The notes: generated by a model not told the origin, from the sequence alone. A stretch of DNA of 64,000 nucleotides from Bacillus sp. FJAT-29790 (GCF_019039215.1 NZ_JAHNZZ010000001.1:3086357-3150356); one strand, 5' to 3'. Counted from the stretch's first letter, positions 15,844-25,216 are shown. Made by a program: numbers and translations.

Positions 15844-16041
15844 AATATCGAATCATTATTAATCTCGCTTCGAGACCGCCTTGAATCTGAAAAATTAAGG
15901 TATCGTAAATCTTTAGAAGAGAAAGAATTTCGAAGAAAGATAGCCGATGATCGATCTCGAACGAATTATAATCCCAACTCGGACGGACAAATGTCGCGCA
16001 CGTATTATACTGGTCAATGGGGTATAGGGAGAAAGAAATGA
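15841..16041 (+). CDS. small basic hypothetical protein
   Basis: 66 aa from a GTG that overlaps the stop of the SDR remnant, with a high content of Arg/Lys/Glu (helical first half) and a Tyr/Gly-rich tail. No convincing ribosome binding site is seen. A long hairpin (16056-16091) follows its stop. It may be a real small gene or another fragment in this decayed stretch. Confidence 0.25.
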   Translation: MNIESLLISLRDRLESEKLRYRKSLEEKEFRRKIADDRSRTNYNPNSDGQMSRTYYTGQWGIGRKK

Positions 16042-16055
16042 ATCTTCCATTGAAA

Positions 16056-16091
16056 GAAGAAATCAATCTTCCTTCTAACGTTGATTTCTTC
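16056..16091. repeat. inverted repeat
   Basis: GAAGAAATCAA and TTGATTTCTTC, 11 bp perfect, 14-nt loop; weakly terminator-like. Confidence 0.45.
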
Positions 16092-16145
16092 CTTGCTACT
16101 TTTGTTGTTTACTTCTTAGAAACACACCTTTTACAAGAACTTCAA

Positions 16146-16205
16146 ATAAAAGAAAATTAGGTTGCAGGAGCATACATTTACGCCTGTGACCTAATTTTCT
16201 TTTAT
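16146..16205. repeat. long perfect inverted repeat, terminator-like
   Basis: ATAAAAGAAAATTAGGT and ACCTAATTTTCTTTTAT, 17 bp perfect, plus an inner CAGG/CCTG. The arms are A/T-rich and it could terminate in either direction. No gene abuts it. Confidence 0.6.
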
Positions 16206-16584
16206 CTATATACGATCAAACTGTAAACCGAACTGAAGCGATGTTCTTTTTCGTCTTCATTGCAATTACATAGACAATAATTGAAACGTTCTATGAACTC
16301 TTAATGGTGAGGATTTTTCATGCGGGTATCCCAAAACGCAGGCTATTAGCCATCATGACTACCGTTCGGGGTACTTTCTTATTAAAACGCGTTTTATAAA
16401 CCTTTCATGAATACCATTCGAGCCGCTTTCCTACTAAAAAATACTCCAAGATTCCCTTATCCCCGCCTCTCCATCAGCCCTTCACCAAATGACAGCGAAC
16501 CATCCGCCCTAATCCACGGTATTTTTGCACGAGAAACTTGCTTCCGTAAAATAATTACATTCACTAACTTTTCCACAAACGGAA

Positions 16585-16617
16585 ACAGGCTATCCCATCA
16601 TAAATGAGATAGCCTGT
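16585..16617. terminator. hairpin beside the rpsI-tail copy
   Basis: CAGGCTATC and GATAGCCTG with a 13-nt loop. It lies 30-60 nt on the downstream side (minus strand) of the rpsI 3'-end copy, the position a terminator of rpsI would take. Confidence 0.45.
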
Positions 16618-16646
16618 ATACGTTGATATATCAATATTTTTAATAC

Positions 16647-16687
16647 GATTAACGTTTTGAGAACTGAGGTGCACGACGAGCGCCTTT
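16647..16687 (-). repeat. copy of the rpsI 3' end (direct repeat A)
   Basis: 41 bp identical to 25267-25307 except for one base. It covers the last codons of rpsI ([12 protein letters not shown]), the stop codon and 2 nt beyond; the difference is synonymous (GCA versus GCG). There is no open frame leading into it. The stretch 16688-16839 to its right shows nothing recognisable. Confidence 0.85.
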
Positions 16688-16839
16688 TTAATCTAGCTAC
16701 TCTTACTTCTTGCGGGGCATCCCCAAGCGCCAAAGCGCTTATTAGTGAAATTCCTAAGTTCAATTTATCTGATAAAATAAATTGGCTAAAGGTAAAATAT
16801 CTAAAAGATTTTTCAGACAGCCTTTTAAACTAGTATTTA

Positions 16840-17808
16840 TTAAACTGCTTCTTCTATTTTCTCTCTTTTTTTTAAAACATAACTGAGCAAGTCGAGAGAA
16901 ATGCGAGCTGCAACTTGACCCGTCATTCCTGTCGGGTCATAAGGAGGAGCGACTTCAACAATATCAAATCCAATGACGCTGCCTCTTTTTGCAATTCCTT
17001 CAAGCAACTCATTCACTTCATCATAAATAAAACCGCCTGGTGAGGGTGTACCTGTACCTGGAGCTATGGAAGGATCGATTCCATCAATATCAATGGTAAC
17101 ATAATATTTTTCTCCAGCAGGAATTTGCTCAATCACTTGATCTATACCCATTTTTCGTATGTGACGTGGCGATAGGATTACACTACCGTATTCCCTAGCT
17201 GCATCTACATCTTCTTTTTTACTACTACTGATACCGCGAATACCAAATTGAAATATTTTCTGCACATGATCTAATTCAGATAAACGTCGGATGCAGTTAC
17301 CATGTCCATATCGCATTCCAGAGCGGTGGTCTGCCCAGTCCAAGTGAGCATCAATTTGAATGACATGAAACGGCCCTAATTCCTCTAAGCCTTTCCCAAC
17401 CGCGGCTGTAATGGAGTGATCCCCTCCTAACACAACTGGCATGGCACCTTTTGATACAATCTTTCGAATGGCTTCTTCCGTATTTTCATGACATTGCATC
17501 AAATCACCATGAACCATATCAACATCACCGCAGTCAACAATCTTCCACTTTGGCCCAAGATACATGATATCATTCTCAATATCATAAGCACCGTCCAAGC
17601 CAAAACTATAAAGAGTCGAGCCTTCGCGAATTCCCCTTGGTCCCATTCGAGCACCCGATTTCCACTGTGTACCCATATCATTCGGAACACCTATTACAGC
17701 TACATCTGCGTCCAATTTCTCCAAATCATCACATATTGGATATTTCCCAAACGTACAAATCCCGGTAAAAGGCAAATTTAAAAATTGCTTTTCGTCTTTG
17801 CTGACCAT
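16840..17808 (-). CDS. agmatinase/ureohydrolase family protein
   Basis: 322 aa of the arginase-agmatinase-guanidinobutyrase family, a binuclear Mn (or Ni) hydrolase that removes urea from a guanidino compound. Metal ligands are visible: His131 in GGDHS, Asp153-His155-Asp157 in DAHLDWAD, Asp240 and Asp242 in DIDGIDPS. The ATG at 17808 has GGAGGG upstream; the ATG at 17823 lies over that site. It is the last gene of the permease-ADH-ALDH-ureohydrolase operon. The context suggests agmatine or another guanidino amine as substrate, the amine product being oxidised by the neighbours. Guanidinobutyrase or guanidine hydrolase activity cannot be excluded. Confidence 0.85.
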   Translation of the reverse strand: MVSKDEKQFLNLPFTGICTFGKYPICDDLEKLDADVAVIGVPNDMGTQWKSGARMGPRGIREGSTLYSFGLDGAYDIENDIMYLGPKWKIVDCGDVDMVHGDLMQCHENTEEAIRKIVSKGAMPVVLGGDHSITAAVGKGLEELGPFHVIQIDAHLDWADHRSGMRYGHGNCIRRLSELDHVQKIFQFGIRGISSSKKEDVDAAREYGSVILSPRHIRKMGIDQVIEQIPAGEKYYVTIDIDGIDPSIAPGTGTPSPGGFIYDEVNELLEGIAKRGSVIGFDIVEVAPPYDPTGMTGQVAARISLDLLSYVLKKREKIEEAV

Positions 17809-17878
17809 TAAAATACCCTCCATACTTTGACAAAAACTTGCTTAAAGCTATAAAAAACTTAAGCATTCATTTATAAAA

Positions 17879-19357
17879 CTATTCTTGATCGCCAAACCAG
17901 TTTGTTGGTTCCACTTGAAGGTTAATATTAATTTGTTTTACTTCCGTAAATTCTTCCAAACCAAATGTTCCTAGCCCGCGTCCAATCCCACTTTGTTTAT
18001 AACCACCCCATGGGGCTTCGTTATACGCAAGGTTATAGGCATTCACCCACGTAATTCCTGCTCGCACCTTTTTAATGGTTCTTAAAGCCTTCGCTCCGTC
18101 TTGTGAAAACACACCAGCTGCTAGTCCATATGGCGTATCATTTGCCAATTGAATTGCCTCTGCTTCATTTTTAAACTTTTGAACGACAAGCACTGGTCCA
18201 AAAATTTCTTCTTGAACAATTTTCATATCAGGCGTTGTATCTACAAAAATAGTTGGCTCGATGAAATAACCCTTTTCAAGTCCATTCTCAGTAATCCGCT
18301 TGCCGCCGCAAGCCAATTTCGCACCCTCTTCAATGCCCGCTTGTATATAACTAAGTACTTTATTCATATGCGATTCACTTACAAGAGCACCCATCTCAGT
18401 CGAATCTTGATTGCCAGGACCTACACGAATTGCTTGCGCTTTTTCAACCAATTTGTTTACAAATTCATCATGGATGCTTTCTTCAAGTAGCAATCTTGAT
18501 CCAGCATTACAAACTTGTCCTGCATTCATGAAAATCCCATTTAACGCGTAATCAATCGCGGTCTCGAGATCGGCATCCGCAAAGACGATATTTGGCGATT
18601 TACCGCCGAGCTCAAGTGATATATTTTTAATGTTTCCTGATGCATTTGTCATAATGCTTCTACCTGTCGCTGTACTACCTGTAAACGAAATCATGTCCAC
18701 TTTATCGCTCTCAGCGATTTCATTTCCAACGGTCGATCCGCCGCCCATAACAAGGTTTGCAACACCTTTAGGAATTCCTACTTCCTCCATAATTTCAAAT
18801 AATTTAACCGTCGTAATCGGCGTTACTCCAGAAGGCTTAAAAATTATGGTGTTCCCAGCTGCTAGAGCAGGAGCAATTTTCCACGCACCTGTTAAAAGCG
18901 GGAAGTTCCATGGAGCAATCAATCCACAAACCCCTATTGGCTCCCGTACAACCAACGCCTGAACCGGATCAGACACTGGATATGTTTGTCCGTTCGGTTT
19001 TGTAACTAAGCCCGCATGGTAGCGAAAACAATTGACCGCATCCGCGATATCGAATTCCGCTTCCCTATATGGCTTCCCAGTATTGCTAGATTCAATTCTG
19101 CTAAGTTCCATCGCATTTTGTTCGAGCTTATCCGCAATTTTAAATAAGTAGTCTGCGCGTTCTGCAGCTGGCAAGTCGGACCACACCCCCGAATCGAACG
19201 CCACACGCGCTGCTTCAATAGCCTTTCTCGTATCTTCAACGTCCCCTACAACAGCTTCTGCAATCACCTCACCGTTTGCAGGATTGATCACTTCGCTCAT
19301 TTCATTCATTTTTGAATCGACCCAATTACCGTTAATATACATTTGTAACTTCAACAA
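17879..19357 (-). CDS. NAD(P)-dependent aldehyde dehydrogenase (betaine/aminobutyraldehyde type)
   Basis: 492 aa. The catalytic Cys is about 283 (GQVCNAGSR), the general base about Glu249 (LELGGK) and the oxyanion Asn about 151 (PWNF). The text follows B. subtilis GbsA and gamma-aminobutyraldehyde dehydrogenases closely, including the C-terminal EFTEVK...NWF. It should oxidise an amino-aldehyde to the amino acid. I chose the TTG at 19357 (or 19354), which follows GGGGGTAATC by about 7 nt and gives the usual MKLQMYINGxW start; the ATG at 19414 is too far upstream. It is third in the operon. The pairing with an iron alcohol dehydrogenase also resembles gbsAB (choline to betaine), an alternative reading. 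Confidence 0.88.
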   Translation of the reverse strand: MLKLQMYINGNWVDSKMNEMSEVINPANGEVIAEAVVGDVEDTRKAIEAARVAFDSGVWSDLPAAERADYLFKIADKLEQNAMELSRIESSNTGKPYREAEFDIADAVNCFRYHAGLVTKPNGQTYPVSDPVQALVVREPIGVCGLIAPWNFPLLTGAWKIAPALAAGNTIIFKPSGVTPITTVKLFEIMEEVGIPKGVANLVMGGGSTVGNEIAESDKVDMISFTGSTATGRSIMTNASGNIKNISLELGGKSPNIVFADADLETAIDYALNGIFMNAGQVCNAGSRLLLEESIHDEFVNKLVEKAQAIRVGPGNQDSTEMGALVSESHMNKVLSYIQAGIEEGAKLACGGKRITENGLEKGYFIEPTIFVDTTPDMKIVQEEIFGPVLVVQKFKNEAEAIQLANDTPYGLAAGVFSQDGAKALRTIKKVRAGITWVNAYNLAYNEAPWGGYKQSGIGRGLGTFGLEEFTEVKQININLQVEPTNWFGDQE

Positions 19358-19468
19358 TTCGATTACCCCCAATTGATGATGATGTCTTTTTTTACAAACA
19401 CCAAGATTATTCAAAACATGACGTTAGTACGTAAAACCCTCTCCATAGCGACTTATTGAATATTTCCC

Positions 19469-20647
19469 CTATTCAGAAAGGATAACTTCTGCTTCATATG
19501 CCGATTGAAATAATTTTAGATACTCTTCATATGACAATTTTCGTGAATTCGTAATGGTGCACAAATGCTTGAATGCACTTTGCGCTAAAAATGGGAAGTC
19601 ATCAGAATTCACTTCACTCAAGCTATTAAAGCTCGGAATTCCTAATTTAGCCGCAAGTTCTTTTAGCAAACGCACACCTTCATACGCTGTTTCTTCTGCC
19701 GATTCTTTTGGGCTTGCCCCAAGTTTAATTGCGATATCCGCATGTTTTTCAGGATTTGAAGGAATATTGTATTCAAAAACATACGGAAGGAAAATGGCAT
19801 TTGCGACTCCATGTGGCGTATCGTAAAGCCCTCCCAATGGCTCTGCCATCGCGTGAACCGCACCAAGATCTGTATTATCGAATGCCATACCAGCAATTAA
19901 GCTCGCAACCAACATATTTCTTCTCGCCTCTAGATTACTACCGTTCTCCACCGCTTCAGGAAGATGCTTAGCAATTAGTTCAATCGCATGCAAACTTAGT
20001 CCGTCTGATATCGGTTGTGCGAGAGTACTCGTATAAGCTTCAATCGCATGTGTAAGTGCGTCCATTCCTGTTGCGGCCGTAATTGAACGAGGCAACGTTA
20101 AAGTTAATTCAGGATCGAGAATTGCTAATTTCGGAGCAACTCGAATGTCTAAAATAGCCTCTTTCTGCATCGTAACTGTATCTGTAATAACAGCTCCTGT
20201 TGTCACTTCACTACCCGTACCGGAAGTAGTTGGAACACAAATTAAAGGAATAATTTCTCGTTCAAGTCGGTTTACACCATAGCGCTCTCTCAATTCACCA
20301 TCATGCGTCAACAGTGTCCCAATTGCTTTTGCAAAGTCCATGGAGCTTCCTCCACCAATCCCAACAAGTAAATCAATATTCTCATTTTTAAATCGCTGGG
20401 CTGCTTTTTCGCAGTCAACATCTTTTGGGTTCGGTGTAACTTCGTCGAACACGATATATTGAATTTTTTCTTGATCGAGGGCGATTGTAATTTTTCCCAG
20501 AATACCTGTTTTCGCTAAACCTTTATCTGTCAGGATCAGAGCTTTTTTACTTCCAAAGCTTTTTGCTCTTTTTCCGATTTCATGTATTTTTCCATCTCCA
20601 AATTCGATAGGAGTAGCTATCTTAAAATTAAAATTCCAAGTCATCAT
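19469..20647 (-). CDS. iron-containing (type III) alcohol dehydrogenase
   Basis: 392 aa. The NAD-binding GGGSSMDFAKAIG motif (about 98-110), TTSGTGSE and the family's metal-binding stretches GMDALTHAIEAY and AVHAMAEPLGGLYDTPHG (Asp/His ligands) are all present. It interconverts an alcohol and an aldehyde; the substrate is not deducible. AAGGAG precedes two successive ATGs (20647 and 20644). It is second in the operon, between the permease and the aldehyde dehydrogenase, so it probably supplies or detoxifies the same aldehyde. Confidence 0.88.
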   Translation of the reverse strand: MMTWNFNFKIATPIEFGDGKIHEIGKRAKSFGSKKALILTDKGLAKTGILGKITIALDQEKIQYIVFDEVTPNPKDVDCEKAAQRFKNENIDLLVGIGGGSSMDFAKAIGTLLTHDGELRERYGVNRLEREIIPLICVPTTSGTGSEVTTGAVITDTVTMQKEAILDIRVAPKLAILDPELTLTLPRSITAATGMDALTHAIEAYTSTLAQPISDGLSLHAIELIAKHLPEAVENGSNLEARRNMLVASLIAGMAFDNTDLGAVHAMAEPLGGLYDTPHGVANAIFLPYVFEYNIPSNPEKHADIAIKLGASPKESAEETAYEGVRLLKELAAKLGIPSFNSLSEVNSDDFPFLAQSAFKHLCTITNSRKLSYEEYLKLFQSAYEAEVILSE

Positions 20648-20752
20648 TTAATTCTCCTTTATTTATAATAATTTTTCGAAATCTAATTGTTCAGTGTAAT
20701 AGGGTTTTACTTTATCCCTTGAAAATCACCTCCTTTAATAAATAAAATCGTC

Positions 20753-22117
20753 CTAACGAGCACTTTCCTCCTTAGATTCGATTACTTGTTTATCTAAATT
20801 GATATCCATGAGGCTTTTATTAGAAAGCTTGGTCAAATAGATTAGGTAGAATAAACCAAACACCATCCAAGCACCCCCAACGACTAATGCTGAGATCTCT
20901 AGATTTGTCCACAACCAGAAGGTCAGCGATGCACCAATTAGCGGTAAAATAAGATATCTTGCATAATCATTAAAAGTAGAGCGCTTACAATTGCGAATAA
21001 AATAGTGTGCAATGACCGACAAGTTAACGGAGGTGAATGCCATAAGCGCTCCAAAGTTAATAAATTTGATCACTTGTTCCAGCGTTAAGACGATCCCTAG
21101 CATCGAGAAAATAACGATAACTAAAATGGCACGTGATGGTGTTTTAAATTTCGGATGTACATAGCCAAAAATTCTTTTAGACAAGACAGAGTCTCTTCCC
21201 ATCGCATATAAAACGCGTGATGCACTGGTTGTTGCAGCAATACCAGAAGTGAAGTTTCCAATAAGCATAATGCTGATAAATACCGCTTGGAAAAGGTTTC
21301 CGCCAATGATTGCAGCGATTTCGAGCGATGCTGAATCTGCATGTTCGAATGAAAATCCCGGAAGAACCAATTGTGACAAATAGGAGGAACTGATATACAA
21401 AAAACCGATTATGAGCAACATAATGATAATTGCTCGTGGAATTGTTTTTTCTGGATTAATTGTTTCTTCCGATAACGTCGTAAGCGAGTCAAAGCCAAGA
21501 AAACTAAAGCATAAAATAGCAGCACCTGATAACATAACGGACATAGGAACATCTGAACTAAAAAGAGGTGCTACGGAGATAATGCTTCCTGCTCCAACTC
21601 CTTCTAGTAAACTTTTAATGGACAGGATACAGAACAAAATAACAAAAACGATTTGCACGAGAACGAAAATTTTACTCATAAAGGCCGAGAAGTTAATACC
21701 GAGTATGCTCGGTATAACAATCCCCACTGTCCAAAGTATGATCCAGACAAAATGTGGAACGACCGGAATGATAGTACTTAAGTAAATCGTAGACATTAAA
21801 GCCGTAACGAGTGGTGTTAACATATAGTCCAACATGATCGTCCAGCCTACAATAAAGCCAACACCCGGATGGATAGATTTTTGAGCAAATGTGTAAGCCG
21901 ATCCGGCAATCGGGTAAGCTTTTGCCATCTTCGCATAACTAAGCGCTGTGGAGAAAATTGCCAAAAAAGCTAAAATATATGCACCCGTTATCACGCCGTT
22001 TGAAGTTACAGTTGCAATTCCATACGTATTGAAAAAAACTGCTGGATTATTCCATGCAATTCCAAGAATAACTACTTGCGACAGGGTAAGTATTCTTGCG
22101 AGTTTTACTTTCTCCAT
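20753..22117 (-). CDS. APC-family amine/amino-acid permease (PuuP-like)
   Basis: 454 aa with about 12 membrane segments. Stretches such as AGSAYTFAQKSIHPGVGFIVGW, SFLGFDSLTTLSEETINP and FGYVHPKFKTP closely follow the E. coli putrescine importer PuuP, so an amine such as putrescine, agmatine or a related compound is the likely cargo. ATG at 22117 has GGAGG 7 nt upstream; the longer frame to 22156 is not supported. It is the first gene of the operon and is divergent from the MerR-type regulator gene. Confidence 0.85.
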   Translation of the reverse strand: MEKVKLARILTLSQVVILGIAWNNPAVFFNTYGIATVTSNGVITGAYILAFLAIFSTALSYAKMAKAYPIAGSAYTFAQKSIHPGVGFIVGWTIMLDYMLTPLVTALMSTIYLSTIIPVVPHFVWIILWTVGIVIPSILGINFSAFMSKIFVLVQIVFVILFCILSIKSLLEGVGAGSIISVAPLFSSDVPMSVMLSGAAILCFSFLGFDSLTTLSEETINPEKTIPRAIIIMLLIIGFLYISSSYLSQLVLPGFSFEHADSASLEIAAIIGGNLFQAVFISIMLIGNFTSGIAATTSASRVLYAMGRDSVLSKRIFGYVHPKFKTPSRAILVIVIFSMLGIVLTLEQVIKFINFGALMAFTSVNLSVIAHYFIRNCKRSTFNDYARYLILPLIGASLTFWLWTNLEISALVVGGAWMVFGLFYLIYLTKLSNKSLMDINLDKQVIESKEESAR

Positions 22118-22261
22118 TCTCATTCCTCCTATAAAACTGTTTAATTTAAAAAACAATTTAAAGCACTCTAGCTTATTTCACTCCAATAAAACCTCCTTCA
22201 AAAAAGCCTCTTTCTACGATTATTTTGATATTTCATATAATTTAAAATAGTCCATATTCGG

Positions 22262-22292
22262 AGTTTAAACTTTTGTGTTGCACAAAGGTCAA
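22262..22292 (-). promoter_or_regulatory. MerR-type promoter and operator of the amine operon
   Basis: Minus strand -35 TTGACC (22292-22287), a 19-nt spacer and -10 TAAACT (22267-22262). The 15-bp palindrome TTTGTGTTGCACAAA (22272-22286) fills most of the spacer. Overlong spacers with a centred dyad are the hallmark of promoters untwisted by MerR-family activators. Confidence 0.7.
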
Positions 22293-22343
22293 TAGTGGTG
22301 TTTACTATTTTTAAAGAAAATATTTTAGGGAGTGAGAATTGAG

Positions 22344-23174
22344 ATGAAGGAAAAATTAACGATTGGTGAGATGGCAAAGTTACGAAATCTAACGACTGAA
22401 ACGTTGCGACACTATGACCGAATCGGTTTATTCAAGCCTCAATATACGGACCCTCAATCGGGATACCGGTATTATTCCATCTATCAATATGAGATTTTAG
22501 GAACGATTAAAGAATTGCGACAGCTCGGCATGAGCACCGATGAAATTAAAGCATATTTTGATGAACGAAGTGTTCGCAAATCTCTAGAACTGCTTAGGCA
22601 GAAACATGAAGAGCTTGTTTCAAAGATTAACGAAATAACTGAACTAGAAGAAAACATTAGTGAAAAAATTGCTTACCTTGAACAAGTCAGAGCGGGAGAA
22701 GATTATAAAAAAGTATTTTTCCGTCATATCGAAAGCAGAAGATTAATTACATTAAACGAAAAAATTAATAATAATTTGGAGCTTTGTTATGGTGTGACCA
22801 AATTGGAAAATTTGCTTAACGAGAAGGCACCGATTTTAGCTAGTAGTCGACTAGGCATTATCATTAATGAAGAGGAACTACACCAACAACGTTTTGAAGA
22901 ACCTTCCGTTATTTTTATCGTTGCAAAAAACCATCGACAGCTCTCAAAAAATTATGAGCGGATCATTCCTGCCGGATTATTTGCGTGCATTCGTTATAAT
23001 GGCGAATTGCTTTGGAATCGAAGCAAAAGCTTAACTGAAATTCTTGAACATCTCGATAAAAATGGTTTTCGTATTACAGGTGATGCGTTACAAATCATGT
23101 ACATCGACATTACAATCACAGACAGGCTAAATGAAATTACATTCGAAATTCAAGTACCTATTGAAAAAATTTAA
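22344..23174 (+). CDS. MerR-family regulator with C-terminal effector domain (BmrR-like)
   Basis: 276 aa. Winged HTH of the MerR type (about 5-72, LTIGEMAKLRNLTTETLRHYDRIGLFKP), a dimerisation coiled coil (about 78-118) and a GyrI/BmrR-like ligand-binding domain (about 120-276). The ATG at 22344 lies downstream of GGGAGTGAG; the GTG at 22332 would overlap that site. It is divergent from the permease-ADH-ALDH-ureohydrolase operon, whose promoter has the geometry MerR proteins need. It probably activates the operon when a polyamine-like or cationic inducer binds (inference). Confidence 0.88.
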   Translation: MKEKLTIGEMAKLRNLTTETLRHYDRIGLFKPQYTDPQSGYRYYSIYQYEILGTIKELRQLGMSTDEIKAYFDERSVRKSLELLRQKHEELVSKINEITELEENISEKIAYLEQVRAGEDYKKVFFRHIESRRLITLNEKINNNLELCYGVTKLENLLNEKAPILASSRLGIIINEEELHQQRFEEPSVIFIVAKNHRQLSKNYERIIPAGLFACIRYNGELLWNRSKSLTEILEHLDKNGFRITGDALQIMYIDITITDRLNEITFEIQVPIEKI

Positions 23175-23328
23175 GTAGGGAGTCGTACATAGAAGACTTT
23201 CTACATTTTAGGGAAGGGTATGAATTTACATCTCTCAATCCGTAGAAACAATAGAACAAGGGGCTATTTCAAAACTTCCGAAGTTAACAAGGAGCATATG
23301 ATTATCAATTTTATTATTCATTCTGTAT

Positions 23329-23379
23329 AGAAGAGTTGCTAAAAACATCATGGAGTATGATGATTTGAACAACTCTTCT
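23329..23379 (+). repeat. imperfect hairpin in the merR-NERD gap
   Basis: AGAAGAGTTG and CAACTCTTCT with an inner CATCAT/ATGATG pairing, followed by TTT. A possible terminator of the merR-type transcript. The rest of 23175-23774 shows no convincing gene. Confidence 0.4.
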
Positions 23380-23774
23380 TTGATGCTGAAAAATACCTGT
23401 ATTTTACAAACGATCCAAATACCTCTTATGAAAACGTGATTGTTAGTACTAAATTACTAGCAAGGTGATCAATCAAATGATATATTTGGGAGGAATGCGT
23501 AGTAACTATGCCCAATACTTGAAAGCCCTTCAGAATGAACATCGCGACTCTAATTTATTTGCCTACCAATCGCTAAAAGTCCCTTTATCGGAAGAGAAAC
23601 CTACCACCATAATTTCCCTTCAAGCAACATTCTTTGTTATTCCCTTTTCACCTCAATACCTGCATAATAAGAAATTTCTTGTCCGTTTTTAAGTGGATAA
23701 GTCTATCAAAATCGGATCCATTATAATCGCTAGCACTTTTTAACAAATTATAGAAATAGGAGTTGGAGTGGACC

Positions 23775-24683
23775 ATGCATGTAAAGTCTCGTGTTGTGTC
23801 AAATGAATTAAGTATATTGAGATCTATAAACGCACGAATGAATTTATCATTAAAGGTTAAGAAATACTATTTAAACATCGAAAAAGGCTATCAGGGTGAA
23901 GTGTTATTTGATCAATTAACTGCTCAGCTGCAATCCGATATGTACATAATAAATGATTTATGCCTTGAATTTAACCATTCTGTATTCCAAATTGATACGT
24001 TAATCATTTCTCAAAAAACAATTTTCACCATCGAAATAAAGAATTATGAAGGCGATTATAAATACGAATCAGAAGAATTCCGAGGAGCTTTTTCCAACCA
24101 TGAAATTATGAATCCACTGATTCAGTTAAAACGCACCAATTCATTACTCCGCTCCTTACTTAAAAGTATACGGATAAACCTACCAGTCGAAGGATACGTA
24201 ACCTTTGTAAACCCCGAATTCACTTTATATCAAGCCCCCTTAGATTCATCGATTATTTTTCCAACCCAGCTAAATCGTTTTGTAAAAAAATTAAATGAAA
24301 TGCATTCGAAACTAAATGAACAGCATAAGCAGCTAGCTGACCTTTTACTCTCGATGCATCAAGCTGAATCCCCGTACACCCGTTTACCACCTTATGACTA
24401 TGGTGAATTGCAAAAAGGGATAACTTGTGTAGCCTGTCGTTCATTTGGGATTACTGTTGGGAACAAGAAAATTGTTTGTAATCAATGTGGGTTCATAGAA
24501 GATGTTGACTCCGCAGTTCTGCGCAATGTCGAGGAATTAAGGCTTCTTTTTCCGGAGAAAAAAATTACGACTAATCTTGTTCATGAATGGTGTAAGCTGG
24601 TTAAGTCGAAAAAGAAAATTAGAAGGATTCTCCTGCAAAACTTAAAATCTGTTGGAGCAAGGGAGCATAGATATTTTGTATAA
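23775..24683 (+). CDS. NERD-domain (nuclease-related) protein with zinc ribbon
   Basis: 302 aa. An N-terminal NERD domain (about 36-150) shows the restriction-endonuclease-like pattern: KGYQGEVLFD (Glu42), FQIDTLII (Asp74) and EIKNYEG (Glu87, Lys89). A C-terminal zinc ribbon has Cys218/Cys221 and Cys235/Cys238. NERD proteins are thought to act on DNA, but most Bacillus members have no proven role. ATG at 23775 or TTG at 23763 could start it; GGAG is near both. It is a lone plus-strand gene at the right end of the segment bounded by rpsI-tail repeats. Confidence 0.82.
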   Translation: MHVKSRVVSNELSILRSINARMNLSLKVKKYYLNIEKGYQGEVLFDQLTAQLQSDMYIINDLCLEFNHSVFQIDTLIISQKTIFTIEIKNYEGDYKYESEEFRGAFSNHEIMNPLIQLKRTNSLLRSLLKSIRINLPVEGYVTFVNPEFTLYQAPLDSSIIFPTQLNRFVKKLNEMHSKLNEQHKQLADLLLSMHQAESPYTRLPPYDYGELQKGITCVACRSFGITVGNKKIVCNQCGFIEDVDSAVLRNVEELRLLFPEKKITTNLVHEWCKLVKSKKKIRRILLQNLKSVGAREHRYFV

Positions 24684-24859
24684 TAATCAGTGAATTATCC
24701 TTTTGATTTTAACAAGTACATCGTGTGCGTTCCTATCGAAATTTCTCATTTTTTGATTAGTGTAATTTGTTTTTACATACCAATAATGCACTTTTTCCTT
24801 TTCCGGCAATGATAATAGCTTTCTTATACTTTAATTACAATAGAATTGCAGTACATTTA

Positions 24860-25171
24860 CCATGAACGGAAATTCTGACGCTGCGCGGGGAATGGAAATG
24901 CCTTCCTTTTACCCTGAACGAACTTTTTGACGCTACATGGGAAGTCGAAGCGCTTTCCTTTTACCCTGATCTAACTTTTCGACACTGCACGGGAAGTCGA
25001 AACGCTTTCCTTTTACCCTGAACGAACTTTTTGACGCTACACGGGAAGTCGAAGCGCTTTCCTTTTACCCCAAACGAGAATTTTGGCGCTTCTGGGGAAA
25101 TCGAAACGTATTCCATTTACCCTGAACGCACATTTTGCCACTTCGCGGGAAATAGAACTACTCTCATTTCC
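24860..25171. repeat. tandem repeat, six units of 52 bp
   Basis: Units start at 24860, 24912, 24964, 25016, 25068 and 25120. The core is ccctgaacgaactttttgac followed by gctacacgggaagtcgaagc and gctttcctttta. Units 2 and 4 differ by one base; units 1, 5 and 6 are more diverged. It is noncoding and lies between the NERD gene and the rpsI terminator. The stretch 24684-24859 before it shows nothing recognisable. Confidence 0.9.
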
Positions 25172-25216
25172 CTAAAACTCCTCTTTTCTCTTCACCCAGG
25201 CATTGTAACTCGACCA

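Noticed and set aside
16407-16607. 66-aa plus-strand ORF near the rpsI-tail copy
   Set aside because: Runs into the hairpin at 16585-16617, Pro/Ser-rich without pattern, no ribosome binding site.
23465-23692. 75-aa plus-strand ORF between merR and the NERD gene
   Set aside because: No ribosome binding site, no recognisable sequence features, and position in a repeat-rich gap; treated as chance.
24860-25171. CRISPR array
   Set aside because: The units abut without unique spacers, the period equals the whole unit, and no cas genes are nearby.
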